This document shows positions 43,469-51,352 of a stretch of DNA of 64,000 bases, in pieces. Source of the DNA: Chloroflexota bacterium (GTDB taxonomy: Bacteria; Chloroflexota; UBA11872). The position numbers were made by a program, and so were the translations under genes. Positions within the stretch are counted from its first letter, which is position 1. Each line of letters starts with the position of its first letter. The notes beneath the pieces were generated by a model that was given only the letters and a program-made list of their open reading frames with translations, had not been told where the DNA came from and did not search any database. The stretch lies in the NCBI GenBank assembly GCA_028873795.1, contig JAPPNP010000054.1:1-64000 (forward strand). Direction: 5' to 3'.

Positions 43469-44500
43469 CTAGCTCCCGATGAACGCTGATTCCGGGTAGA
43501 AGTCTCGCCAGGCCCAGTCGAACGAGGATGTCCACGGCACTGGGCTAAGGGCTTGGCCCGCCAGCGGGCCGCTGAGCGCCAGACCGTTGACCGCGCTCCA
43601 GACTGTGCCCGTCTCGTGATCGCGCAGGGTGTCGTCGCCCGCTGGGTCGAAGTTCAGCACGCGGTTCGCCACTCGACGCAAGTAGGCCCGCACGGTGCCT
43701 GTGGCCTCATCGACCCAGACCAGCACGGGCTCATCGCCGACCGTCAGCTGCACCAATCCCGCGACCCGCGCGTGGCCGAATTCGACCGCCGCGGCCGCGT
43801 CCCCCAGGGCGAGGCCGACTACCCAGTTCTCGCGAGGCGTCGCCAGGACGAGGCGCGGACCGCTCAGGCCGTTGGCCAGCACCCGCGCGTCGGGATGGCG
43901 CGCGCGGAACCCGGCCCAGGTGTCAAGGGTCGAAGGAATTTGCGTGAGGGTCGCACCTCGAAGCTCGCCGACCAGGGCCCGGCCAATCGGCTGGCTCCAG
44001 ATGCTGCCCGTCGAATGGTCGAACCACGTCATGGCGGTCTTGTACAGCGCGCCCTGATTGCCAAAGACCAGCGACTGGCCCTCGAATCGCCGGTCGTGCA
44101 CGAGACCGGTGTAGCAAAGCGGTCACCAGGTGACGAGCACCGGCGTGCCGCCGACGACGTCGTTGACCATCTCGCGCCGGTTGAGCGTGGTGACCGGATA
44201 GGCGCGGGCCTCACCGCCGATCACGAGTCCGATGACCAGCTCATCCGGCTGCAGCGGCGCATCGACGGCGGCAACGAACTGCGGCGCGTAGATGGGCGGG
44301 ATGGCGTCGCGGCTGAGGCGCTGGTCGTAGGCCGAATCGAACATCATCCGCTCGTGCGGATCGGGGAGGTCCTGCGGCGGCCGTGCGACTCGCGAAGCCT
44401 CCGGCGAGCCGCGAATCGCCCACACCAGGGCCAGCGCACCCACTGCTGCCAGGGTCAGCCCGACTGCGACCACTGCCGCGATTCCTAGTCGACGCCGCAT
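43469..44500 (-). CDS. DUF3179 protein with in-frame TGA at a conserved Cys (candidate selenoprotein)
   Basis: 343 residues if the TGA at 44123-44125 is read through. N-terminal signal or membrane segment (GIAAVVAVGLTLAAVGALAL), then the DUF3179 start IPPIYAPQFVAA and GLVIGGEARAYPVTTLNRRE. The family core normally reads VTxCPLCxT; here it reads VTW, TGA, then PLCYTGLVHDRRF. The frame is open for 217 codons afterwards and keeps family motifs (GNQGALYKTAMTWFDHSTGS, WSQPIGRALVGELRGATL). So the TGA replaces exactly the first Cys of a Cys-x-x-Cys pair. Either UGA encodes selenocysteine or a recent nonsense mutation split the gene. Function of the family is unknown. Confidence 0.7.
44090..44109 (-). 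promoter_or_regulatory. Hairpin just downstream of the in-frame TGA (possible bacterial SECIS)
   Basis: On the mRNA strand, 13 bases after the TGA, CCGGUC and GACCGG form a perfect 6-bp stem around an 8-base loop (UCGUGCAC). The distance from UGA to the loop, 19 bases, lies in the range reported for bacterial SECIS elements. The usual G within the first two loop bases is missing, which weakens the call. Confidence 0.35.
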
Positions 44501-44555
44501 GCCGTTTCAAGCCGATGCCCGCCGACGCACACGCGGCGGGCGATGGGACCGAGGC

Positions 44556-46154
44556 TCAGCGCAGCGCGACCTGCAGCGCCTGGGCGATGTCGTCCACCGG
44601 AATGAAGGTGATGTCGTCGTGGATTCGGGGCGGAAGCTCGTCGAGGTCGCGCTCGTTGCCGCGCGGCAGCACCACGCGGCGCACGCCGGCGCGATGGGCT
44701 GCGAGCACTTTCGGCGCGACGGCGACGGTGGGCTCGACCCGACCGTCCACCGACAAGCTCCCGGTCGAGGCAAGCTCCGGGTCAACCGGACGATCGCGTG
44801 CCAGGGACACGATCGCGATGGCCACGGCAAGCGCCGCAGCGGCCTGGTCGTTGCTCAAGGTGCTGCGTGGCACCTCGACGTGCATGTCGAACTCCTGCAG
44901 GAAACGCGCCGAGACTTGAAGATCCGACAGACGCGCGCGGATGGCCGCGGTGACGACCATCAACTCCCTTGAGACATCGGCGCCATTCGTGTCGAGCATC
45001 GATATCCGACCTAGCCCGGGTATGAGGGCATGGCCGAGCCCGGGCATGAGCACCGCCAACACGACGCCGTGCCGACCTCCGTGCTCATCAATCACCAGTG
45101 CGGCGGTATGGCCGCGTCGTTGCGCGCGGCGGTCGCGACGCTCAGGAAGGAGCGGTCTGCCGGCAAGATCGAACAGGTCTTCGCTCGCGATGACGCTCGG
45201 AGTGTCGGCACGCTGCACGCCGGCGACCAGGGACCGGCGGACGATGCGCCGTAGCAGGTCGTCCAGTCGAGCGACGCCTGCCTCGTCGGTGTAGCTCCGG
45301 ATCAGCACCAGAAGGGCGTTGCCGTCAATCGTCAGGTCGGTGGGGGTCAGGCCATGGTCGGCCAGCGCCGCAGGCATCAGGGTTCGCCGGGACAGCTCGG
45401 TTTTCTGATCGATCAAGAAGCCGGGTAGCTCCGCGACGTCAAGCCGAGACAGGTCGTCCGCCGACAGGGATTGGGTCCAGCGGCAGGTGACGATGATGAG
45501 CGTGTGCGAGAGATCGAAGGGAACGTCGAAGAACGGGTCGCGGACGCTGGCGCGCCGGTGAGCGTCGGTGAGCCGCGCCAGCAGTGTGCCGATGTCGGCG
45601 CCCCATCGTTCGGCGGCGCGGTCGAGTCCCGCCAGTACAACCACGGCCTGGTCCGACTGCGCCTGCTCAACGGCGCCCATGAGCGCACCCGGCTGGCCGC
45701 GGCGCTGCCAAATCTCCGCCGCCGCGCCGAGTTGTGCCAGGTCAATGACCTCAACTGGTCGGTCAAGCACCCTTGCAATGGTTCGCGCGACAACCGTCTT
45801 GCCCACTCCATCGGGTCCGTGCAGGCAGAGGAGACGCTGCGGTGCGTGCGACGGTTGGGCGGCTGTTTGGCGGGCGTCGTGCGCTGTCACATGTTCGGCA
45901 ATGGTCGCAACGGCTTGCGGCGGCGCGAAGTGCTCGGACTCCAGGGCGCTCCTGAGCGGGGCGATCGCGAGGGGTTTCGCAGGGCCGCGTGTCCAGGGCA
46001 GTCCGATGGCACGCGTGAGGCTTGCGCTGTCCGCCTTGGAATCATCCAAGCGTGCGGACAAGGCTTGGGCCGCCTCGTCGGGCAAATCGGCCTCGGCGAG
46101 GCGAGTCCGCAGGTCGGCTGGATCCACCGTGCACTCCACCCCGGCGACACGCAC
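44556..46154 (-). CDS. Lon-like AAA+ protein with degenerate ATPase and protease sites
   Basis: 532 residues. It aligns along its length with the ATPase and protease parts of Lon but lacks the N-terminal substrate domain. Walker A is intact (HGPDGVGKT, 112-120). Walker B, normally LLDEIDK, reads VVLAGLDRA (172-180) without the Asp-Glu pair. SLTRAIGLPW, DLSHTLIIVT and IRSYTDEAGVARLDDLLRRI are recognisable Lon landmarks. In the protease domain the serine of KDGPSAG is Ala439 and the lysine of GGLKEK is Ala480, while VEVP, ASTGSLSVDGRV and KVLAAHRAG are kept. It is therefore probably a non-proteolytic scaffold or unfoldase-like relative. Divergent from the rhodanese gene. Confidence 0.78.
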   Translation of the reverse strand: MRVAGVECTVDPADLRTRLAEADLPDEAAQALSARLDDSKADSASLTRAIGLPWTRGPAKPLAIAPLRSALESEHFAPPQAVATIAEHVTAHDARQTAAQPSHAPQRLLCLHGPDGVGKTVVARTIARVLDRPVEVIDLAQLGAAAEIWQRRGQPGALMGAVEQAQSDQAVVVLAGLDRAAERWGADIGTLLARLTDAHRRASVRDPFFDVPFDLSHTLIIVTCRWTQSLSADDLSRLDVAELPGFLIDQKTELSRRTLMPAALADHGLTPTDLTIDGNALLVLIRSYTDEAGVARLDDLLRRIVRRSLVAGVQRADTPSVIASEDLFDLAGRPLLPERRDRRAQRRGHTAALVIDEHGGRHGVVLAVLMPGLGHALIPGLGRISMLDTNGADVSRELMVVTAAIRARLSDLQVSARFLQEFDMHVEVPRSTLSNDQAAAALAVAIAIVSLARDRPVDPELASTGSLSVDGRVEPTVAVAPKVLAAHRAGVRRVVLPRGNERDLDELPPRIHDDITFIPVDDIAQALQVALR

Positions 46155-46330
46155 GTTTGAATCATAGCCGGGTCTGGCGGCTGGTCGTCGGTGAGAAAGC
46201 CCGCATCCCGGCGCGGAAAGCCATAATCGGTCCGCGAACGCGCTGCCCTGGCGCGCGGGATTGACTCGCGGCTGGCGCGGCGCGAAGATCGAACCAAGAG
46301 GCGGGCGTTTTCCCGGCGGTGAGGTTTACC

Positions 46331-46672
46331 GTGGCTGCAGCACAGATGTCTTCGAACGAAGTCGATGTCCATGAGGCCAAGGCATTGGTCGAGAAGGACG
46401 AAGTCCGGGTGATCGACGTTCGGACCCAATTTCCGTTTCCGGCCATGCCGGGGGCGGAGTATGTGCCGCTCGAAGACATCCTGGCGCGGCCGACCGAGGC
46501 GATCCCCACCGACAAGCCGATTCTTTTCATCTGCAACGTCGGTCAGACCAGCGGCGTCGCCACGCAGATGGCGACCGCCCTGGGTCTCAACCAGGCCTAC
46601 AACATGCAGGGCGGCATGGAGGCCTGGGAAGCCGCCGGCTATGACACCGAGGAGCCACCGGACGGACACTAG
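46331..46672 (+). CDS. Rhodanese-like sulfurtransferase
   Basis: 113 residues from GTG 46331, with GAGG seven bases upstream; ATG 46346 is an alternative. Single rhodanese domain: VRVIDVRTQFPFPAMPGA, then the active-site loop FICNVGQTSGVATQMAT with the catalytic Cys, and NMQGGMEAWEAAGY at the end. It should carry sulfur as a persulfide. The loop has Gln-Thr-Ser in place of the more common Arg-Ser, so substrate handling may differ. Directly followed by a MoeB/ThiF-type gene, the usual partner in sulfur-carrier activation. Confidence 0.87.
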   Translation: MAAAQMSSNEVDVHEAKALVEKDEVRVIDVRTQFPFPAMPGAEYVPLEDILARPTEAIPTDKPILFICNVGQTSGVATQMATALGLNQAYNMQGGMEAWEAAGYDTEEPPDGH

Positions 46673-46716
46673 GGCCGGCCGGGCATGCGAGAGGTCTAGG
46701 GAACGAGGGTAGGCGA

Positions 46717-47556
46717 GTGTTCAACGTCGAGCAGGTTCAACGATATAGCCGGCACATGCTGCTGCCGGAGGTTGGCGTCGCCGGTCAAATGAAGCTCTTG
46801 GACGCCAGCGTCGTGGCCATTGGAGCCGGGGGCCTCGGTTCGCCGGTGCTCTATTACCTGGCCGCCGCCGGCGTGGGCAAGCTGGGCGTGGTGGACTTCG
46901 ATGTCGTCGACCGCTCCAATTTGCAGCGGCAGATCCTGCACCGCGAGGACCGCGTGGGCCTGCCCAAGACCGGGTCCGCGGCCGAGACGCTCACCGGGCT
47001 CAACTCCGACGTGGAAGTGATCGAGCACAACGAGCCGCTGACCTCCGAGAACGCCATGGAGGTGCTGGGCGACTACGACGTGATCGTGAACGGCTGCGAC
47101 AACTTCCCCACCCGCTACCTCGTCAATGACGCCGCCTACATGCTGGGCAAGCCCGTGGTCGACGGCAGCGTGCTGCGGTTCGAGGGCATGTCGACGGTCT
47201 TCGTGCCCGGCGAAGGCTGCTATCGCTGCCTCTACCCCACGCCGCCGCCCCCGGAAATGGCGCCGAGCTGCTCCGAGGCCGGCGTGCTGGGCGTGCTGCC
47301 GGGCCTGGTGGGTCTCATCCAGGCCACGGAGACGATCAAGGTGATCTTGGGCACCGGCGACACGCTCGCCGGACGGTTGCTGCTGTTCGACGCCCTGGCC
47401 ATGGAATTCCGCGAGCTGAAGCTGCGGCGAGACCCCGACTGCCCGCTGTGCGGCGATTCCCCCACGGTCACCGAGCTGATCGACTACGAGGAATTCTGCG
47501 GCTTCGCCGGCGGCGACCGCGCCTCGCAGCCGGTCGAGGCGGGAGTTGCGGGGTAG
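46717..47556 (+). CDS. MoeB/ThiF-type adenylyltransferase (HesA/MoeB/ThiF family)
   Basis: 279 residues from GTG 46717. It activates the C-terminus of a sulfur-carrier protein with ATP. RYSRHMLLPEVGVAGQMKL opens the family; VVAIGAGGLGSPVLYYLA binds ATP; SNLQRQILH gives the adenylation Arg; zinc is held by CYRC (near 168) and CPLC (near 248). APSCSEAGVLGVLPGLVGL carries the conserved Cys loop. No MoaD/ThiS carrier gene lies beside it here. With the rhodanese upstream it forms a sulfur-transfer pair for molybdopterin, thiamin or cysteine synthesis; which one is open. Confidence 0.9.
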   Translation: MFNVEQVQRYSRHMLLPEVGVAGQMKLLDASVVAIGAGGLGSPVLYYLAAAGVGKLGVVDFDVVDRSNLQRQILHREDRVGLPKTGSAAETLTGLNSDVEVIEHNEPLTSENAMEVLGDYDVIVNGCDNFPTRYLVNDAAYMLGKPVVDGSVLRFEGMSTVFVPGEGCYRCLYPTPPPPEMAPSCSEAGVLGVLPGLVGLIQATETIKVILGTGDTLAGRLLLFDALAMEFRELKLRRDPDCPLCGDSPTVTELIDYEEFCGFAGGDRASQPVEAGVAG

Positions 47557-47560
47557 GAGC

Positions 47561-47593
47561 GCGCTCCCATGCTGCACGCAGCATGGGCCACCG
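47561..47593. repeat. Family D hairpin repeat
   Basis: CCCATGCTGCACGCAGCATGGG, a near-perfect palindrome five bases after the MoeB stop and ten bases before the VOC start codon, so it lies in the leader of the VOC gene. Confidence 0.65.
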
Positions 47594-47603
47594 GATCCTT
47601 GCC

Positions 47604-48089
47604 ATGACCTCGCCTGACGCCTCGCCGCCAAGCACGGCCATCGATCGCGGCATCTACGTCATGCCGCAGTTCGTCACGTTCGAGGTGTCGGATATGGCCG
47701 CGGCGCGGCGCTGGTATGTGAACGGACTCGGCTTCGTGGAGCTGGCCGTGCTTCCGGGACCGGACGGCGACCCGGTGCTGGTCCACCTGCGCCGGTTTCG
47801 CTATCAGGATGTCTTGCTGGTGCCGGGACGCGATCCCGAGGAAAAGGCGTCGGGCGTGCGGGTCTCGTTCGCCGCCGGGGACGAGGACCTGGATGCGCGG
47901 GCGGCCTCTGCCTCCGGCGAGTCCGGCGGCGTCGTCGAAGGGCCGACCAGCACGCCGTGGAACACACGCGATCTGCACTTCCAGGACGCCGACGGCCACC
48001 TGGTGGTGTTCACCCAGCCGGACCTAAACGTCGACATGGACTCGGAGTTCGCGCAGCGAGTGCGTGACTCGGTGCAAACGACCGACTAG
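47604..48089 (+). CDS. VOC (glyoxalase/bleomycin resistance) family protein
   Basis: 161 residues from ATG 47604. QFVTFEVSDMAAARRWYVNG, GLGFVELAVLP, DPVLVHLRRFRYQDVLLV and RDLHFQDADGHLVVFTQP give the paired beta-alpha-beta-beta-beta units and the terminal DxDGH/Phe strand of the VOC fold. It probably binds a metal or a small ligand; the catalytic type cannot be assigned. The frame is open to 47448 through the MoeB gene, which is not credible as coding. A family D hairpin lies just upstream. Confidence 0.82.
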   Translation: MTSPDASPPSTAIDRGIYVMPQFVTFEVSDMAAARRWYVNGLGFVELAVLPGPDGDPVLVHLRRFRYQDVLLVPGRDPEEKASGVRVSFAAGDEDLDARAASASGESGGVVEGPTSTPWNTRDLHFQDADGHLVVFTQPDLNVDMDSEFAQRVRDSVQTTD

Positions 48090-48101
48090 GTCGGCCGAAG
48101 T

Positions 48102-48338
48102 ACCGTTCGTGGTGAGCCTGTCGAACCACGAACGGTGCTGCCTCACCACCAACGGCGCCGCTCGGTGGCCCGCGCTGCGTGCAGCGTGGGACCGGCCGGA
48201 GTCATATCTCCCAGGCTGCCTGCAGCCTGGGCCACTGGGCAATGAGCCCCGGAAATGTCATTCCGAACGAACGTGAGGAATCTAAGGACGCTGCGCCGTC
48301 TCCGATGCCCCTTAGATTCCTCGCTGCGCTCGGAATGC
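48102..48338. repeat. Cluster of hairpin repeats: E, D, D and C
   Basis: 48102-48136 is a perfect 11-bp inverted repeat (ACCGTTCGTGG and CCACGAACGGT). 48161-48199 and 48203-48240 are two family D hairpins in tandem. 48257-48338 is the best family C copy (CATTCCGAACGAACGTGAGG to CTCGCTGCGCTCGGAATG). No gene in 48090-48350. Confidence 0.7.
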
Positions 48339-48350
48339 CCAGATGAGTGC

Positions 48351-49397
48351 TTACACGTGATAGATGTAGAGATCGCGGTCGGTCAGCGGCAAATCGACCC
48401 ACGCCCCGCCCTGGCGGTGGCTTTCGGCGATGGCAAAGCAGGCCTCGGTGACGTTGTGCGCCTGCTCGATGTGATTGAGCGTGGGCCGTCCGGTTTCGTG
48501 GGATTCGATGAGGTCCTCCAGGCACGCCACGACCGAGCTTGACTTCTCGACCTCGGGCAGCGGCTCCGCGTGCCACTCGCGGTGGCGCGTCGAGTCGGTG
48601 GGACGGTTGACGCGCAGGGACAAACCCTCGGCGTTGTTGAGCGTGCGCACCACGCCCTCGGTCCCGACGATCTCGAACTCATGCTGGCCGGCGGGGATGC
48701 ACCACGCCTCCACCCCGTTCTCGAACGCCAGGTGATAGGTCGCCATGGGGTCGTCATCGAGCCTGCCGTCCACGATCTCGAGATCGCGGGGATGAAGCTC
48801 ACCGCGCACGCGCGTGATGCGGGGATCGCCGAGCAGATAGGACAGGGCATCCACGCTGTGGATGTGGCCGTGAAGCAGACTCCGGGCGGGGAATTGGACC
48901 CCGGCCTTGGGCTCGCCGATGCGGCCCTGGTCGATCAGGCGCCGCGCCGCGCCGAAGGTTTTCGAGAACCGGTTCAGCACCCCTGAGTTGAACACGGTGC
49001 CCTGCGCCTGGCAGGCCGCCAGCACGGCGTCGGCCTCGCGGGGCGAGCAGGCGATGGCCTTTTCCAGGTACATCATGGGCACGCCGGCGTTCGCCACCCG
49101 CACGGCCAGCTCCGAGTGCACGTCGGCCCGGGTGCAGATGGCGACGAGGTCGGGCTGCTCCTTGGCGATCATCTCGTCCAGGTCTTCGTAAACCGCGGGC
49201 ACACCCCAGCGATCGCTGAAATTGGCGCGCTTCTCGGGCAGCAGGTCGCATCCGGCCACCAGATCGAGTTGCGCGGCAGCCTGACAGGCGCCCGGCAGGC
49301 CGTAGGGCAGCATGAAGTCGCGCGACGGCGGAATCTCGTCGTCGATGGTGTTGCCCATGCGGCCCAGGCCCAAGATGGCGGCGCGGTAAGTCTTCAT
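48351..49397 (-). CDS. Gfo/Idh/MocA family oxidoreductase
   Basis: 348 residues. RAAILGLGRMGNTIDDEIPP is the NAD(P) site and MMYLEKAIACSPREADAV holds the conserved Glu-Lys. Instead of EKPM the motif is EKAIA. SLLHGHIHSVDALSYLLGDP gives the substrate-site Asp/His block. Fourth member of the family in the window and the most divergent. The stop lies next to a family C repeat, and the start ATG 49397 has no strong ribosome site. Substrate unknown. Confidence 0.87.
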   Translation of the reverse strand: MKTYRAAILGLGRMGNTIDDEIPPSRDFMLPYGLPGACQAAAQLDLVAGCDLLPEKRANFSDRWGVPAVYEDLDEMIAKEQPDLVAICTRADVHSELAVRVANAGVPMMYLEKAIACSPREADAVLAACQAQGTVFNSGVLNRFSKTFGAARRLIDQGRIGEPKAGVQFPARSLLHGHIHSVDALSYLLGDPRITRVRGELHPRDLEIVDGRLDDDPMATYHLAFENGVEAWCIPAGQHEFEIVGTEGVVRTLNNAEGLSLRVNRPTDSTRHREWHAEPLPEVEKSSSVVACLEDLIESHETGRPTLNHIEQAHNVTEACFAIAESHRQGGAWVDLPLTDRDLYIYHV

Positions 49398-49448
49398 GTC
49401 GATCTCCTGCTGAGGTAGTCGCCTTCGCTGCCCGGTATGGTGCCAGCC

Positions 49449-50090
49449 TCAATCCGGCGGTGCGCGGTCCAGTGACTGGATGAATCCTGCCGTCTCCGCG
49501 ACGGCCGTCGCGAGATGACCAGCCGCCGTGTGGCCGGACCGCTTGCGCGGGACGAACGAGTGGTCGCCGTCGGCCAGCCAGCGGACGCGGATGGCGTCGG
49601 ACAAGCTGTAGCCATTGACTTCATCCTTGGAGCCAAATGCGTCGCGCTCGCCCTGCACGATGAGCGTCGGCGTGCGCAGGCCGGCCAGGTGCTCGGTGCG
49701 GAGCCTCTCCGGCTTGCCCGGCGGATGAAAGGGATAGCCAAGGCACACGAGTCCCCGAACGCCGACCGCGTCGGCGATGAGGCTGGCCATGCGGCCGCCC
49801 ATGGAGCGCCCGCCGATCACCAAGTCTCTAGCTCCGCCCAGGGCGTCGATGACCTCGTGCCAGGTCTCCAGCAGCACGGCCTGCCGGTCGGGCGGCCGGC
49901 GGCTGCCGCCGTCGCGTCGCCGTCGCATGTAGGGAAACTCGAAGCGAACGACCTGAATTCCGGCGCCGGCCACTCCCGTGGCGATGGCCTCCATGGTCGG
50001 GCTGTCCATGGGCGCCCCGGCGCCGTGGGCCAGCACGAAGCGGTTGGGAGCGTTGGCTGGTCCGTCGGTGAGGAAGGACAGCTCGCTCAT
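49449..50090 (-). CDS. Alpha/beta hydrolase (KANL3/Tex30-like, dienelactone hydrolase type)
   Basis: 213 residues. FVLAHGAGAPMDSPTMEAIA is the oxyanion loop, GGRSMGGRMASLIA the nucleophile elbow with Ser, TLIVQGERDAFG the Asp region and ADGDHSFVPRKRSG the His region. The compact size and HGAGAPMDSP are usual for the bacterial group related to KANL3/Tex30. Esterase or similar activity on an unknown substrate. It follows the gene at 50097 by six bases on the same strand and so may be co-transcribed. Confidence 0.87.
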   Translation of the reverse strand: MSELSFLTDGPANAPNRFVLAHGAGAPMDSPTMEAIATGVAGAGIQVVRFEFPYMRRRRDGGSRRPPDRQAVLLETWHEVIDALGGARDLVIGGRSMGGRMASLIADAVGVRGLVCLGYPFHPPGKPERLRTEHLAGLRTPTLIVQGERDAFGSKDEVNGYSLSDAIRVRWLADGDHSFVPRKRSGHTAAGHLATAVAETAGFIQSLDRAPPD

Positions 50091-50096
50091 GCCGAC

Positions 50097-51173
50097 TCAG
50101 ACCAGGCGAATCTCAGCCGAGGTCAGGGCATCTCGGAATTCGTCGAGTGGCAAGTTTCCGTCGGTCATGACGATCGACGATGCGATCGGCGTGTGGCCGC
50201 CGGACCCGACGCTGAGCCGCATCGGTCCATGCCGGCGCGGGGTGTCCACGCCGCGGGCGCGAGTTTCGGGGAAACCCCAGAGGTTCACGATGTCCGCGGC
50301 GTCGGCTGGCAGATCGACGACGGCTTCGTGGGTGCGGTCCATGATGCCGCGGATGCCCTCCCAAAACTGCGCCACGTAGCGCGGGCCGTGCGAATCGGTG
50401 TATTCCCAGATGAACAGCCGAATGTTGTCGGCCAGGGGAATGTTCTGCTCGACCACCTCCGACTGCAGCAGCACCGGGCCTTCGGCTGGGTTAATGAGAT
50501 CGAATCGGCGCTCGATCGGATTCGCCAGGCCCATGGCGCGCCCAATCTGGATGGGGAAGCTCGCGGCGCAATAGCACCAGTCGCCGCCAAAGGCTTCCAT
50601 TTCCACGGTCGCCGGGTCGAATTCGAGCCCGCGGCTCTCGGCCTGGGACATGAGATCCAGACCCCAGGCCTTGGCCTGCATCCAGCCACGAATCTCGGTC
50701 TGCAGCAGCCCGCCTGGGGGCAGATTGGAAGCGGCATCGCGGGATGCCCGGTCCAGCCTGAGCTCGTCGGCGGTGAGCACCCGGTCGACGAGCCCGCGGT
50801 TGCGAATCGCCGCCCGCTGGTCGTCTTCCACGCCGTCAAGAAAGCTGCTGCCCAGCGCCCGTTCCTTGGCCTCGGCCCCGCCCTCGACGCGCGACGCCAT
50901 GGACCGCCGACCGAGCCGCGCGTCGGCGTATTCGATGATCTCGTCGGCGGCCTCGAAATGCGTGGGGAGAAAGTAGAAGGCCTCGTCATCGCCCGCGGCG
51001 TCGATGATGCGCTGGTAGTCCCGCTGCAGCCGCACTTCGAGCGGATACGCCAATGGAATCCGCTCAACGAATTGATTCCACTTGCGATCCATGCGCTCGC
51101 GGTTGTCGGGCGGCAGCGCCAGCCAGGTCAGAGAGTGGACCGAGAGCCAGATCTTGCGCAGCTGGGTCGCCAT
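50097..51173 (-). CDS. Protein of unknown function, 358 aa
   Basis: I do not recognise the family. ATG 51173 (MATQLRKIWLSVHSLTWLAL) is preferred; ATG 51203 adds ten residues, and the frame is open to 51638 without protein-like character. No signal peptide or membrane segment. Blocks worth noting: FYFLPTHFEAADEIIEYADA near 75, ALGSSFLDGVEDD, FGGDWCYCAASFPIQIGRAM near 215 and LFIWEYTDSHGPRYVAQFWE near 275. The composition is that of a soluble, well-folded enzyme. It is the likely first gene of a two-gene unit with the hydrolase at 49449. Confidence 0.65.
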   Translation of the reverse strand: MATQLRKIWLSVHSLTWLALPPDNRERMDRKWNQFVERIPLAYPLEVRLQRDYQRIIDAAGDDEAFYFLPTHFEAADEIIEYADARLGRRSMASRVEGGAEAKERALGSSFLDGVEDDQRAAIRNRGLVDRVLTADELRLDRASRDAASNLPPGGLLQTEIRGWMQAKAWGLDLMSQAESRGLEFDPATVEMEAFGGDWCYCAASFPIQIGRAMGLANPIERRFDLINPAEGPVLLQSEVVEQNIPLADNIRLFIWEYTDSHGPRYVAQFWEGIRGIMDRTHEAVVDLPADAADIVNLWGFPETRARGVDTPRRHGPMRLSVGSGGHTPIASSIVMTDGNLPLDEFRDALTSAEIRLV

Positions 51174-51352
51174 AGGAGCGGCCTTCAAGTCGGATCGACG
51201 CATCGCGGAAGCGCGAAGGCGATCACCGTCCGCTGCGATTATGCCCGGCGGGTCGGTCGGCGAGGCCGAATGGGGCCCTGCTCGGTGTGCGGGCACCCCT
51301 CGTGGCCACCGGCGCTTACTATGCCTCCGGCTGTTGCCGAGGTGTCGTCGCC

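Noticed and set aside
43469..44101. Treating the second half of the DUF3179 locus as a separate gene starting at GTG 44101
   Set aside because: That start falls inside the conserved CPLC-T-G-L-V-x-D core and leaves half a domain on each side; one gene with an internal TGA explains both parts.
47448..47603. Longer VOC protein starting inside the MoeB gene
   Set aside because: The extension is antisense-like composition in another frame of MoeB and crosses a hairpin repeat; ATG 47604 fits the fold.
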